Positions 8,702 through 17,038 of a DNA stretch of 64,000 nt are shown here, piece after piece. Source of the stretch: Streptomyces sp. NBC_00663 (GTDB lineage: Bacteria; Actinomycetota; Actinomycetes; Streptomycetales; Streptomycetaceae). Position 1 is the first letter of the stretch. Each line of letters opens with the position of its first letter. Made by a program: the position numbers and the translations under genes. A model generated the notes under the pieces. That model did not search any database. It saw only the letters and a list, made by a program, of their open reading frames with translations, and had not been told where the DNA came from. Location of the stretch: assembly GCF_036226885.1 (NCBI RefSeq), contig NZ_CP109027.1, forward strand, positions 4,402,001 through 4,466,000. The letters are read 5' to 3'.

Positions 8702-9708
8702 CCGTCACCGAGGACGAGTGGCGCGAACTGGAGAGTCCCCAGGACACCCCGGGGCGGTCCAGCCTCCGTCTGTACCCGGAGTCCCCGCTCGACATCTTCC
8801 TCTCCGTCTCCCACCCCGGCCGCCAGCGCATGTTGGTTTTCCGGGCGGATGCTCGCTCCGCAGACCCGATCGTGCGGTCGGTGGGCCGACTCCCCAAGGC
8901 AGCAGGGATCGAGATGAACCTGAGTGCCGTGTCCCGGGTTGAGTACGAGCTCCAGGTGATCCTGACAGCGGACGGACTTCGCGAGGTGTTCAACCCGCTC
9001 GTCGCCGACGTCGCCGAGACCGCCAAGTCCGCTCCGGCCGCAGCTGAGGCCCTGGCAGCCGCCGTGGACAGGTTCGAGAGGTGGCAGGACCTCCTGCGCG
9101 CTGTCAGCAGGGACGGGCTGAGCGCCGAGGCACGGCGCGGACTCTACGGCGAACTCCTGGTACTCGGAGACGTCCTCCTGGCCTCCCTCGGCCAGGCCGA
9201 GGCGATCGAGGCATGGACCGGTCCCACGGGGACCAACCAGGACTTCCAGCTGTCCGAGCTGGCCATCGAGACCAAGGCCAGTGTCGCGAAGCGGCCCCGG
9301 AGTATACGGATCGCCAGCGAGAGACAGTTGGACGGAACCGGGACGCCCGCGCTGCTCCTCGCACTCGCGAACCTCGACGAGCGGCGGGGTGGATCGGGAG
9401 AGAGTCTGAACAGGAGGGTGGAGGGGATACGACAGCAGCTCACGAGTCCCGCCGCCCGGGCCCGGTTCGACGGTCTACTCGTCCAGGTCGGTTACCTCCC
9501 CGGGCACCATGACCTCTACGAAGAACCCCGGTACACCCTCCGCGAGCTTCGGTTCTGGCACGTACGGGAAGGCTTCCCCAGGCTGGTCGAGTCGGACCTG
9601 CCCGAGGGCGTCGGTGACTGCACCTACCAAGTGAGCACCTCGGGTCTGGACGCCTATCGCGCCACGGCCGACGAGGTGATGGAACTGATCGGGGGGTCCC
9701 ATGGCTGA
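8698..9708 (+). CDS. PD-(D/E)XK motif protein (DUF4420-like), Mza-type defence component
   Basis: This 336-residue protein contains a nuclease-like signature. A conserved ARRGLYGELLVLG helix is followed by TNQDFQL (acidic residue) and LAIETKAS (the E-x-K pair), consistent with a PD-(D/E)XK fold. In Mza-like operons this position is occupied by a DUF4420 family protein, presumably the DNA-cutting subunit. The GTG start overlaps the Z1 stop as GTGA, and the 3' end overlaps the AIPR gene by 8 bp, so expression is likely coupled. Whether it cleaves DNA is inferred from the motif. Confidence 0.85.
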   Translation: MTVTEDEWRELESPQDTPGRSSLRLYPESPLDIFLSVSHPGRQRMLVFRADARSADPIVRSVGRLPKAAGIEMNLSAVSRVEYELQVILTADGLREVFNPLVADVAETAKSAPAAAEALAAAVDRFERWQDLLRAVSRDGLSAEARRGLYGELLVLGDVLLASLGQAEAIEAWTGPTGTNQDFQLSELAIETKASVAKRPRSIRIASERQLDGTGTPALLLALANLDERRGGSGESLNRRVEGIRQQLTSPAARARFDGLLVQVGYLPGHHDLYEEPRYTLRELRFWHVREGFPRLVESDLPEGVGDCTYQVSTSGLDAYRATADEVMELIGGSHG

Positions 9709-11710
9709 GCTCGACCTGGCCGAGTTCTCGCGGAGCCTCGTCGCCGACGTACAAGCGACCGCTGACGCCGAGGGAACGACCACCCCGGAGGCGTTCACAC
9801 GCCGGGTCTTCGAGGACCTGGAGCAGGCCGGCGTCGTGTCCAACACTTTCACCGCCTACCACAAGATGCACGGCCACGAGGTGCACGGTTACGGCATAGG
9901 AGAGTCGGGCGAGTCCCTGGACCTGTTCGTGACGGACTTCCACCTGGAACCACTGGAGTCCAAGCTCACGAAGGCACAGACCGAGACGTCCTTCAGGCGG
10001 CTGCTGGCGTTCGTACAGCGTTGCCGGGACGGGCTGCAGCAGCACATCGACGAGTCGTTCGACGTGTACGACATGTGCGCTGCGGTCGAGAAGGCCCTCA
10101 CCGAGGTACAGCGGATCAGGCTCTTCCTGCTCAGCAACAGGGTGGGTACCGCAACCGAGTTGCCGGCCTCGGAATTCGACGGCCTCCCGGTGACCCAAGA
10201 GGTGTGGGACCTGGCACGGCAGCACCGTCATGCGACGTCGGGCGCTCTCGGCGAACCCATCATGGTGCCTTTCAACCCTCCTCTGCCCTGTGTCTCCGCC
10301 CCGAGTTCGGAAGAGGACCACTCCGTGGTCCTGGCCGTCATACCTGGGGAGATGCTCGCCGAGCTGTACGCCGAGTACGGCACCCGGCTCCTCGAACTCA
10401 ACGTTCGCTCCTTCCTCCAGACCCGCGGCGCGGTCAACCGGGGCATCCGGGAGACCCTGCTGAACGCACCTGGCAGGTTCCTGGCCTACAACAACGGCAT
10501 CACCGCGACCGCGTCGCAGGTCGACTTCGTGAGGGGCCCGGACGGCGAGCCCACCCACATCTCCGGAGTGCACGGCCTCCAGATCGTGAACGGCGGCCAG
10601 ACGACTGCCTCGCTCCACTACGCGCTGAGCCGGGACAAGGCCGACCTGTCCCACGTCCGGGTCCAGATGAAGCTGACGGAGGTGGCGCCCGAGCGGCTCG
10701 CGGAGATCGTTCCCAAGATCTCGGAGTACTCCAACACGCAGAACCGGGTGACCCAGGTCGACTTCAGTTCCAACCACGACTACCACGTGGACATGCAGCG
10801 GATCACCCGCTCCCTGTGGGCCCCCGCGACGGACGGCAGTGGTCAGGAGACCCACTGGTTCTACGAGCGCGCCCGCGGCCAGTACACGGACGAGTTGGCG
10901 AAGGCCCGCACCCCTGCCAGGCAACGGCAGTTCAAGAAACTGAACCCGACGAAAAAGAAGTTCACCAAGGCGGACCTCGCCAAGTTCGTCCACTCGTGGA
11001 ACCAACTGCCGTACCACGTGAGCCGCGGGGCACAGAAGAACTTCGTCGAGTTCATGTTCAACGTCGACAAGGCACCGCCCCGCGTCGACATCCAGTACTG
11101 CCAGCGGGTGATCGCAATGGCCATCCTGTTCAAGGCGGTGGACCGGATCGCCGCCATCCATGGAGCGGGCAGCCACAAGAGCATGATCACCACGTACACC
11201 GTGGCTCGCCTGTCCTCGGCAACGGACCGCCGGATCGATCTCGACCGGATCTGGCGAGAGCAGGACGTCTCACCGGTGCTGGAGGCCGCGATCCACGATC
11301 TGTGCCCCCGCGTCATGCGCGCGGTGACCACTCCGCTTGAGGGCAACCACGTAGGCGAGTGGGCCAAGAAGGCGGCGTGCTGGGACGCCGTGTCCAGGGT
11401 GCCCTGGACGCCCCCCCGAGCCCTGACGGCGGAGCTGCTCGACCACTCACTGGACGAGGCGGCACTCGCCGGCGGTACCGGTGCTGAGGAGGGAGCAGGT
11501 GAAGAGGCAGCTCTGATCCCTGCCGACGAGTGGTACGCAATCGAGCGCTGGGCCAAGGAAACCCGCAACCTCGAACCCTGGCAGCGGCAGCTGGCCCAGT
11601 TCGTCGGAAGGCGCCTCGAACTGGAGCAGGAGGTTCCAGAGACGCAGGCCGTTCAGGCCCTGCACGCCCGTAACGAGGCGCTACGACTGGGGTTCACTCC
11701 CGACCCGTAG
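9701..11710 (+). CDS. AIPR (abortive infection phage resistance) family protein
   Basis: This 669-residue protein has the AIPR core: a long N-terminal helical region, then FLAYNNGITATAS and GLQIVNGGQTTAS, followed by KLTEV and an SNTQNRV segment. The family is found in abortive-infection loci and in operons with Z1 and GHKL ATPases. It closes the four-gene operon, overlapping the previous gene by 8 bp. The last 60 residues are rich in Glu and Ala. The molecular activity is unknown; it may be an effector or a sensor of phage infection. Confidence 0.92.
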   Translation: MAELDLAEFSRSLVADVQATADAEGTTTPEAFTRRVFEDLEQAGVVSNTFTAYHKMHGHEVHGYGIGESGESLDLFVTDFHLEPLESKLTKAQTETSFRRLLAFVQRCRDGLQQHIDESFDVYDMCAAVEKALTEVQRIRLFLLSNRVGTATELPASEFDGLPVTQEVWDLARQHRHATSGALGEPIMVPFNPPLPCVSAPSSEEDHSVVLAVIPGEMLAELYAEYGTRLLELNVRSFLQTRGAVNRGIRETLLNAPGRFLAYNNGITATASQVDFVRGPDGEPTHISGVHGLQIVNGGQTTASLHYALSRDKADLSHVRVQMKLTEVAPERLAEIVPKISEYSNTQNRVTQVDFSSNHDYHVDMQRITRSLWAPATDGSGQETHWFYERARGQYTDELAKARTPARQRQFKKLNPTKKKFTKADLAKFVHSWNQLPYHVSRGAQKNFVEFMFNVDKAPPRVDIQYCQRVIAMAILFKAVDRIAAIHGAGSHKSMITTYTVARLSSATDRRIDLDRIWREQDVSPVLEAAIHDLCPRVMRAVTTPLEGNHVGEWAKKAACWDAVSRVPWTPPRALTAELLDHSLDEAALAGGTGAEEGAGEEAALIPADEWYAIERWAKETRNLEPWQRQLAQFVGRRLELEQEVPETQAVQALHARNEALRLGFTPDP

Positions 11711-11750
11711 CCAGCAGCTCCGCGTCCTGGGCGCGAAGCCACTACCTACG

Positions 11751-11939
11751 TCAGAGCATCCCCTTCTCGATGAAGTCACGGATCGCGTCCTCGGCCCGCC
11801 TGAGGACGATCCGCCCGTCCCCGTCGCTGAACGCGACAAGGTCGGTCCCCGGTGCGATGCCGGCCTCTGCCAGCAGGCCGAGAGGCAGCTCGACACGGCC
11901 CTGGTCATCGACGTGAAGTTCGGCTGGTTCCCGGAGCAT
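11751..11939 (-). CDS. AbrB/SpoVT-like DNA-binding protein (antitoxin-like)
   Basis: A 62-residue ORF with a swapped-hairpin AbrB-type pattern: ELHVDDQGRVELPLGLLAEAGI, then GTDLVAFSDGDGRIVLRR. Proteins of this size usually act as MazE/VapB-like antitoxins or as local repressors. No toxin gene lies beside it. It is antisense in the gap between the AIPR gene and vsr, so it may regulate the nuclease genes. The start is ATG at 11939. Confidence 0.7.
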   Translation of the reverse strand: MLREPAELHVDDQGRVELPLGLLAEAGIAPGTDLVAFSDGDGRIVLRRAEDAIRDFIEKGML

Positions 11940-11995
11940 GAGGAGAGTGTGGCACTCTCCCTCTCGGAGGACGTCGACAGGCTCGGACTGCGATC

Positions 11996-12445
11996 ATGGC
12001 CGGAGCTGGCAGGACACCGGATCGGCGGTGGGTCGCCACTGCGGAGGGGGAGCATCTTCGAGGTCGACGTGCCAGGGACACCAAGCCCGAGATCGCCCTC
12101 AGGAAAGCCGTGCACCGGTTGGGCCTCAGGTTCCGTCTCCAGCGGAGGGTGGCGCCGCGGTGCACGGCCGACTTCGTGCTCCCTCGGCATCACGTTGCTG
12201 TCTTCGTCGACGGTTGTTTCTGGCACGGCTGTCCTGACCACAGCCCCAAGGAGTTCCGAGGGCCCAACGCCGCTCTCTGGCAGGAGAAACTCAAGACCAA
12301 CAGGGAGCGGGACCGACGCAACACAGCGCAGGCCATGGCCACCGGATGGACCGTGGTTCGGATCTGGGAGTGCGAGATTCGTCGCGACGTTGAGAGAGCC
12401 GCGCAGCGGGTGGCAGAGGCTACCGATTCGAACGGCCCGGGGTGA
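11996..12445 (+). CDS. vsr: Very short patch repair (Vsr) mismatch endonuclease
   Basis: This 149-residue protein matches the Vsr family: RDTKPEIALRKAVHRLGLRF, TADFVLPRHHVAVFVDGCFW followed by HGCPDH, then WQEKLKTNRERDRR and the terminal GWTVVRIWECEI. The Asp of ADF, the FWH motif and the metal-binding Cys/His are present. Vsr nicks T:G mismatches left by deamination of 5-methylcytosine and protects the genome from its partner methylase. It converges on a C5 cytosine methyltransferase only 12 bp away, which fits that role. The exact start is uncertain; the core begins near codon 25. Confidence 0.93.
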   Translation: MAGAGRTPDRRWVATAEGEHLRGRRARDTKPEIALRKAVHRLGLRFRLQRRVAPRCTADFVLPRHHVAVFVDGCFWHGCPDHSPKEFRGPNAALWQEKLKTNRERDRRNTAQAMATGWTVVRIWECEIRRDVERAAQRVAEATDSNGPG

Positions 12446-12457
12446 GTCGCCGATCGG

Positions 12458-14395
12458 CTATACCTGCGTGACGGCCAGAGTCAACAGGTCATCGGACAGG
12501 TTCTCCCGGCTGACGCAGTGGGCGACGAGCGGGCACTCCGAACACACAGGCTGGTCCTCCCTGCACAGGTCCATCCCGATGAGCCGGATAGCCCCCATAC
12601 GCAGAGGTGCGTCCTTGCCCGCGCCCACGAGCTTCACCAGGTTCACGCGGCCCTCACTCAGGCGGTTCGCGTGATCCGTCTCGACACCGTTCACACGAGC
12701 CGCGACCCGCAGCGTGCCCGTGCCGACCAACATGAGGTCCTCTCCGATCAGCAGTCGGTAGAGAGACTCCTCGGCTGGCTTCATGGCCAGCTTGGCTGGT
12801 ACGTCGAGCCGCTTTCCCCACTGCCAGTCGTAGGGCTTTTCCACCAGCGGTGCCAGACGGTCCACGCGGGACCGGGCGGGAATCGTGGGCGCCGCGTCAA
12901 CCAGCTTCTTGAACAGTGCCGCGGTGAGTGTCTTCGACCTTCTGACAGAGGTCATCAACTCCGCCATCGCTGCCCGCTTGATCTTCGCTCCGGAGAGTAT
13001 GGCCACCACAGCGGCATGCAGCGGCACTGACTCCTCACCGGGAAGCTGGTACCAGTCCCCACCCATACGCCTTTGCTCCGCCCACTCCGCGAGGCCGTTC
13101 CTGACCTCCCGCCAGTGGGGCTGGAGCCCGGCAGTCTCCGCGGTGGCGTCACCAACCGGCTTCAGCGCCTCGGCAGCGGCCTCTCCCAGGAGCGGGGGTA
13201 CGGCGTTCCCGATCTGCCGGAAGGCGTCACTCCTGGTGCCGGCGAACCGGAACCTGTCCGGAAAGGTCTGAACGCGTGCCGCTTCCCGCACAGTGAGAGT
13301 CCGCAGCTGCTCCGGGTGGATGTACCAGTAGCCGTCCTTGGCGATGTGGGCAGTGATCGTACGACTGAGTTCTCCCCAGGCCAGCTTCTTGTACTTGTCC
13401 GTGTACTTCTCCGCGCTGTACCGCTGGTATTTCTTCTCATCCCCGGTCAGTTTGTCCTGAAGATCCGAGTACTTGGTGTCGGATTCCATAACCTCGAAGA
13501 TCCGGTGGTCGTCCCTCCGGACTCTCCGGGTCATGTGGTCCCAGACCAGCCCACGAGGCGCCTCTTCGCGCATCTTCGTGGCGAATCCGGACAGGTTGCG
13601 AGGCTTTCGGTACTTCAGCTCCCGCTCTCCGACCCGTTCCGTGGGAACGACCTCCAGCTCGGGCAGGTCACCGATGGCGTCGCGCAGGGTAGTGCGCTCC
13701 GAGTCGGGCTTCCGCCAGGTGAAGTCGTCGACGTCCTTCCTGGCGAGGAGGATGAGACGCTTCCGATGCTGCGGGACACCGTAGCTCCACGCGTCAACGA
13801 GCCGCACCTGCGTCGCGTAGCCGAGGTCCTCCAACTCCTCCTCGATCGTCCGGATGACGAAGAAGTCGTCGTGAAGCCCCATGTCGGGGACGTTCTCCAT
13901 GAGGACCGCCCGCGGATTGATCCGCTTCACCATGTCCAGGTAGGCGCTCCACAGCTCCTTCCGGCGGTCTTCCGGGTCACGGCCGTGGTTCTTGACAAGG
14001 TCACGGATCTTGTTACGCCCGGCCCTGCTGAAGGGCTGGCAGGGAGGTCCACCCGCCACGAGGTCGATCTTGGCGGACTTGAGGATCTCCTCAAGCCTGT
14101 CGCGCTCGGCGGGGTCACCGAGATCCATCTCCAGGCTGAGGCCCGGGAAGTTCGCCCTGTGGGTTTCCAGCGCACGCTCGTCGAAGTCCACGGCTGCCGC
14201 AGTGGTCCATCCGGCCCGCTCGACGCCTGCGCTGAGACCACCGGCACCGGAGAAGAGATCCACAGCCAATCTCTTGCCCTTACCGAAGCCTTCCAGCCAG
14301 TCCTGAAAACCCTCCGGGGTGCAGCTGTTCTTGTTCGGATCCAGCTTGAGGTAGTCACTGCGTTCAAGAGGTACGCCGTAGTGCCCCTTCGTCAC
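12458..14395 (-). CDS. DNA cytosine-5 methyltransferase fused to an endonuclease III-like [4Fe-4S] domain
   Basis: The N-terminal half is a complete C5-methylase: motif I DLFSGAGGLSAG, motif IV GGPPCQPFSRAG with the catalytic Cys, motif VI ENV, motif VIII QHRKRLILL, and motif X GNAVPP near residue 400. The last 240 residues are not part of a normal methylase. They contain a helix-hairpin-helix-like stretch (LVGTGTLRVAARVNG), a TDHANRL segment resembling the catalytic-Asp region of endonuclease III, and a C-x6-C-x2-C-x5-C motif (12515-12565) identical in spacing to the endonuclease III/MutY iron-sulfur loop. GTG at 14395 is favoured because GAAGGG lies eight bases upstream; GTG at 14431 would add 12 codons. 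It pairs with the convergent vsr gene. Confidence 0.9.
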   Translation of the reverse strand: MTKGHYGVPLERSDYLKLDPNKNSCTPEGFQDWLEGFGKGKRLAVDLFSGAGGLSAGVERAGWTTAAAVDFDERALETHRANFPGLSLEMDLGDPAERDRLEEILKSAKIDLVAGGPPCQPFSRAGRNKIRDLVKNHGRDPEDRRKELWSAYLDMVKRINPRAVLMENVPDMGLHDDFFVIRTIEEELEDLGYATQVRLVDAWSYGVPQHRKRLILLARKDVDDFTWRKPDSERTTLRDAIGDLPELEVVPTERVGERELKYRKPRNLSGFATKMREEAPRGLVWDHMTRRVRRDDHRIFEVMESDTKYSDLQDKLTGDEKKYQRYSAEKYTDKYKKLAWGELSRTITAHIAKDGYWYIHPEQLRTLTVREAARVQTFPDRFRFAGTRSDAFRQIGNAVPPLLGEAAAEALKPVGDATAETAGLQPHWREVRNGLAEWAEQRRMGGDWYQLPGEESVPLHAAVVAILSGAKIKRAAMAELMTSVRRSKTLTAALFKKLVDAAPTIPARSRVDRLAPLVEKPYDWQWGKRLDVPAKLAMKPAEESLYRLLIGEDLMLVGTGTLRVAARVNGVETDHANRLSEGRVNLVKLVGAGKDAPLRMGAIRLIGMDLCREDQPVCSECPLVAHCVSRENLSDDLLTLAVTQV

Positions 14396-14806
14396 AGCAC
14401 AACCCTTCGTACGCAAGACATGAACGAGCACCAGGAGATCACAGACGCGCTGGTGGAAGCAAGGATTCCGCCGAAGTGGACATCAGGAAAACCTGCTGCT
14501 CACCCGCCGCGTACCCCCAGGTATCCCGGTCCTCGGGACCCCGGTCCCCTGGGGCCGGACCTACTCTCTAGTGGGCTCCGAGGTGACCAATCGTAAACGA
14601 TCGACAGATCACAGCCCTCATCGCTTCAACGACTGATCCTGCCTCTGGGACACGCTCATGCGTTCGCCGCAGGTGACCCTCGTTGAGCTACGGACGCGCC
14701 TCCTACCTGCCGGTAGACAGGGTGATGCCCCAAGCCGGGCTGGTTTTTAGGGCTGTCTTCGCTGGCGCGACGGACTGGCGGCGGCCCGGACGCGCTGCCA
14801 AGAACG
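14396..14806. other. Intergenic region between methylase and HEPN-like gene
   Basis: About 410 bp with no convincing gene. It contains the methylase promoter region, including a short possible coding extension up to 14431. Base composition is visibly less GC-rich than the chromosomal flanks. No RNA gene or repeat was recognised. Confidence 0.4.
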
Positions 14807-16849
14807 TCAGACGGCGGAGTTTTCGAGTCCCGTGATCCACGGCCAGCGAGGCGCGTGCCTCCGCAGGGTTCGATGCGCAGGGGCGAACCCATGTACGAGT
14901 TCGTAGGGGCGAGCGCTGCCCAACCGGTGGCACTCCCCGGCGAGAATTTCAGCGAAGGCCAGCAGCTTGCGTCGGGCTGGGCCCTCAAACAGTTGAGCTG
15001 CTGCCTTCGCCCCGCCGCTGATCAACTTCGCGGTGCTGATCAGCTCGTCTTTGGCGGCGGCATCACCCTGCCCAAGGGCAGTCGACAAGCGGTCTCGTTC
15101 TCCAACTACGTGGGCAGCAGCCGAGACGAGAACCGTCGATGCGGCAGTCTCGGCGGGCTCTCCTGCATTGGTCATGGCATTGGCCAGCATGGGGAGCTCA
15201 GCGAACGGGAGGGGATCCACAATCTCCCAGAGAGACTCCGCGACTTGGAGCCCGGCGCGTGTTCCCGAACGGTCCACGCACAACGGCAGGCGGTCAGGGG
15301 AGCACTGACGCACTTCCCAGATCTCGACTCCGGGGTCCGCCATGGCAGCCCTAAGAATGGTCCGGCATGCCTCTCTCAGAGTCTGAATGGAGAAGTCGGG
15401 AACGTCCAACCGCACAAGACTTCCTTGGCGTCGGATGTCCAGCACCGGGAATCTGGCTTCTCCAGCTGCTTGAAGGATGGCGAGGTCTCGGCTGACGTAG
15501 TTCGGGTCTTCCGTGCCCCGGATGACCAATGATGCGTTCTGCGCGTAGGACACAGCGACCCCGTGCTCGAACCCACGGCAGATGGCGCGAGCGCGGATCG
15601 CCGCATCCAGAACCTGGTCCAACTCAGCTGGCTGCCCGCCGAGAAGGAGCGTGTTGCTGACTGGATCCCAGCGAAAGTCTTCGTGTGCGTTCGCATTGCG
15701 CCAGTCAGAGCGGATCGTCGAGACCAGCAAGCTGCACAACGGCTGATCATCTTCAGCTGCGAGCAGATCCCGCACGGTCGCGAGTGAGGCCCCTTGCGGG
15801 ACCGCCCTGCCCAGCAGTTCCAAGACCACGGTGGCCGTGCGCTTGACGTCACCTTCCAGCACGGCCCGGTGCAGGTCCATGGCCGCACGCGCCTTTTCTT
15901 CCTGGTGCTCCGCACGGTTGTAGGCATCACGGTAGGCGGACTGTCCGCGATGGGAGGACAGCATCTCCGGCTCACGATCACCATGTCGCGCAATCGCTGA
16001 ACACGTCAGTTCCGGTTCTGACTTCAGATGACACGTCACCAGATCACGTGCCAAGAGGGTTGCACGGTGCGTCACCAAGGGACGGTCGGTCAGCGCGAGA
16101 ACAGCAAGCTGATTAAGAAGGTGCACCGTCAGCGGTAGCGAGTCGTCGATCAGGTGCCTCATGCTCAGGCGCAGCCGACGATCGAGTGCCTTTGGATCCT
16201 TCGCCCAAGCAGTCAGCAAACGGGCGCGTGACGCCACACCCGAGCCGGGGCTCAGTTCCTCGGCCGACACCCCGAGCGTTCGCTGATAGACGTCCTCGTC
16301 AGGAAGACCAGCCTGATCAATCCTGGCAGCAGCCTCCAAGGCGCGTCCAGTTGCCTGGGCCGCGAGTGCATGCTTTCGTACTGCGGCCCAGGCGGACTCC
16401 GACCATCCCTGGTCCAGACAGGCGAACAGCGCTTGAGCCTCGGCCCGATTCGCCCGCGCCAGGTCAGCCGGCAGCCGTCGCTCGGCCGCGCTAGTCCGGG
16501 ACGGACTGAACCGGGACACCTCATCTGCGACGGCACCCAAGGCGACAACCGACCTGCCGAGGCGCCGCAGCAACTCTGGAAGTTGCTTCCCGACAGTCCC
16601 GCCGGAAGCGGTCCGCAGGCGCATGACTTCCGCAACTATCTCGTCGGTCTCCCGCTGAAGCCCGGGTAAGTCTGCGTCCCCCAACACTGACTTCCACTGC
16701 GCGCGGGTCACCGGCACAAAGGCAACATCCTGCTGTCCCCCGGTCTGCTCAGGGGGCGCAGTGAGATTCAGCTTTCTGATCACTGCTTGCGTAGCGGCAC
16801 AAGACTCTCGTTCAACCGCGCCCAGTTGGTCAGGGAGGGATACGTCCAT
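14807..16849 (-). CDS. Large unrecognised protein with an HEPN-like RNxxxH motif
   Basis: A 680-residue soluble protein I do not recognise. It is mainly helical with several Ala/Leu-rich segments, and no membrane spans are visible. A segment reading STIRSDWRNANAHEDFRWD (about residues 376-394) holds R384-N-A-N-A-H389, the Rx4H signature of HEPN ribonucleases and abortive-infection proteins, with the usual following acidic residue. The rest shows no other catalytic motif. ATG at 16849 is proposed; GTG at 16855 is possible. It is a single gene in the defence island, between the methylase and the NucS-like fusion. An RNase or abortive-infection role is inference from one motif and context. Confidence 0.6.
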   Translation of the reverse strand: MDVSLPDQLGAVERESCAATQAVIRKLNLTAPPEQTGGQQDVAFVPVTRAQWKSVLGDADLPGLQRETDEIVAEVMRLRTASGGTVGKQLPELLRRLGRSVVALGAVADEVSRFSPSRTSAAERRLPADLARANRAEAQALFACLDQGWSESAWAAVRKHALAAQATGRALEAAARIDQAGLPDEDVYQRTLGVSAEELSPGSGVASRARLLTAWAKDPKALDRRLRLSMRHLIDDSLPLTVHLLNQLAVLALTDRPLVTHRATLLARDLVTCHLKSEPELTCSAIARHGDREPEMLSSHRGQSAYRDAYNRAEHQEEKARAAMDLHRAVLEGDVKRTATVVLELLGRAVPQGASLATVRDLLAAEDDQPLCSLLVSTIRSDWRNANAHEDFRWDPVSNTLLLGGQPAELDQVLDAAIRARAICRGFEHGVAVSYAQNASLVIRGTEDPNYVSRDLAILQAAGEARFPVLDIRRQGSLVRLDVPDFSIQTLREACRTILRAAMADPGVEIWEVRQCSPDRLPLCVDRSGTRAGLQVAESLWEIVDPLPFAELPMLANAMTNAGEPAETAASTVLVSAAAHVVGERDRLSTALGQGDAAAKDELISTAKLISGGAKAAAQLFEGPARRKLLAFAEILAGECHRLGSARPYELVHGFAPAHRTLRRHAPRWPWITGLENSAV

Positions 16850-17038
16850 CAGCACAGGATGGCACCGGCGCCCTGCCTGAAGCCCGTCGTTTTCCCCATG
16901 CCGGTCGCGTCCTTGCGAGGCTTGCCCGGAACCCCCTAGGAGTCCTTTGGGTTCCGGAGAAACCGACTGATCGACGGGTCGACCGCCCGTAGGCTCTGGA
17001 CTTCTGGCGTGACGCTGTCAGGCATCTGAGGGGGGAAA

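Noticed and set aside
9440..11176. 578-codon frame opposite the AIPR gene
   Set aside because: No motif; the plus strand has the AIPR core.
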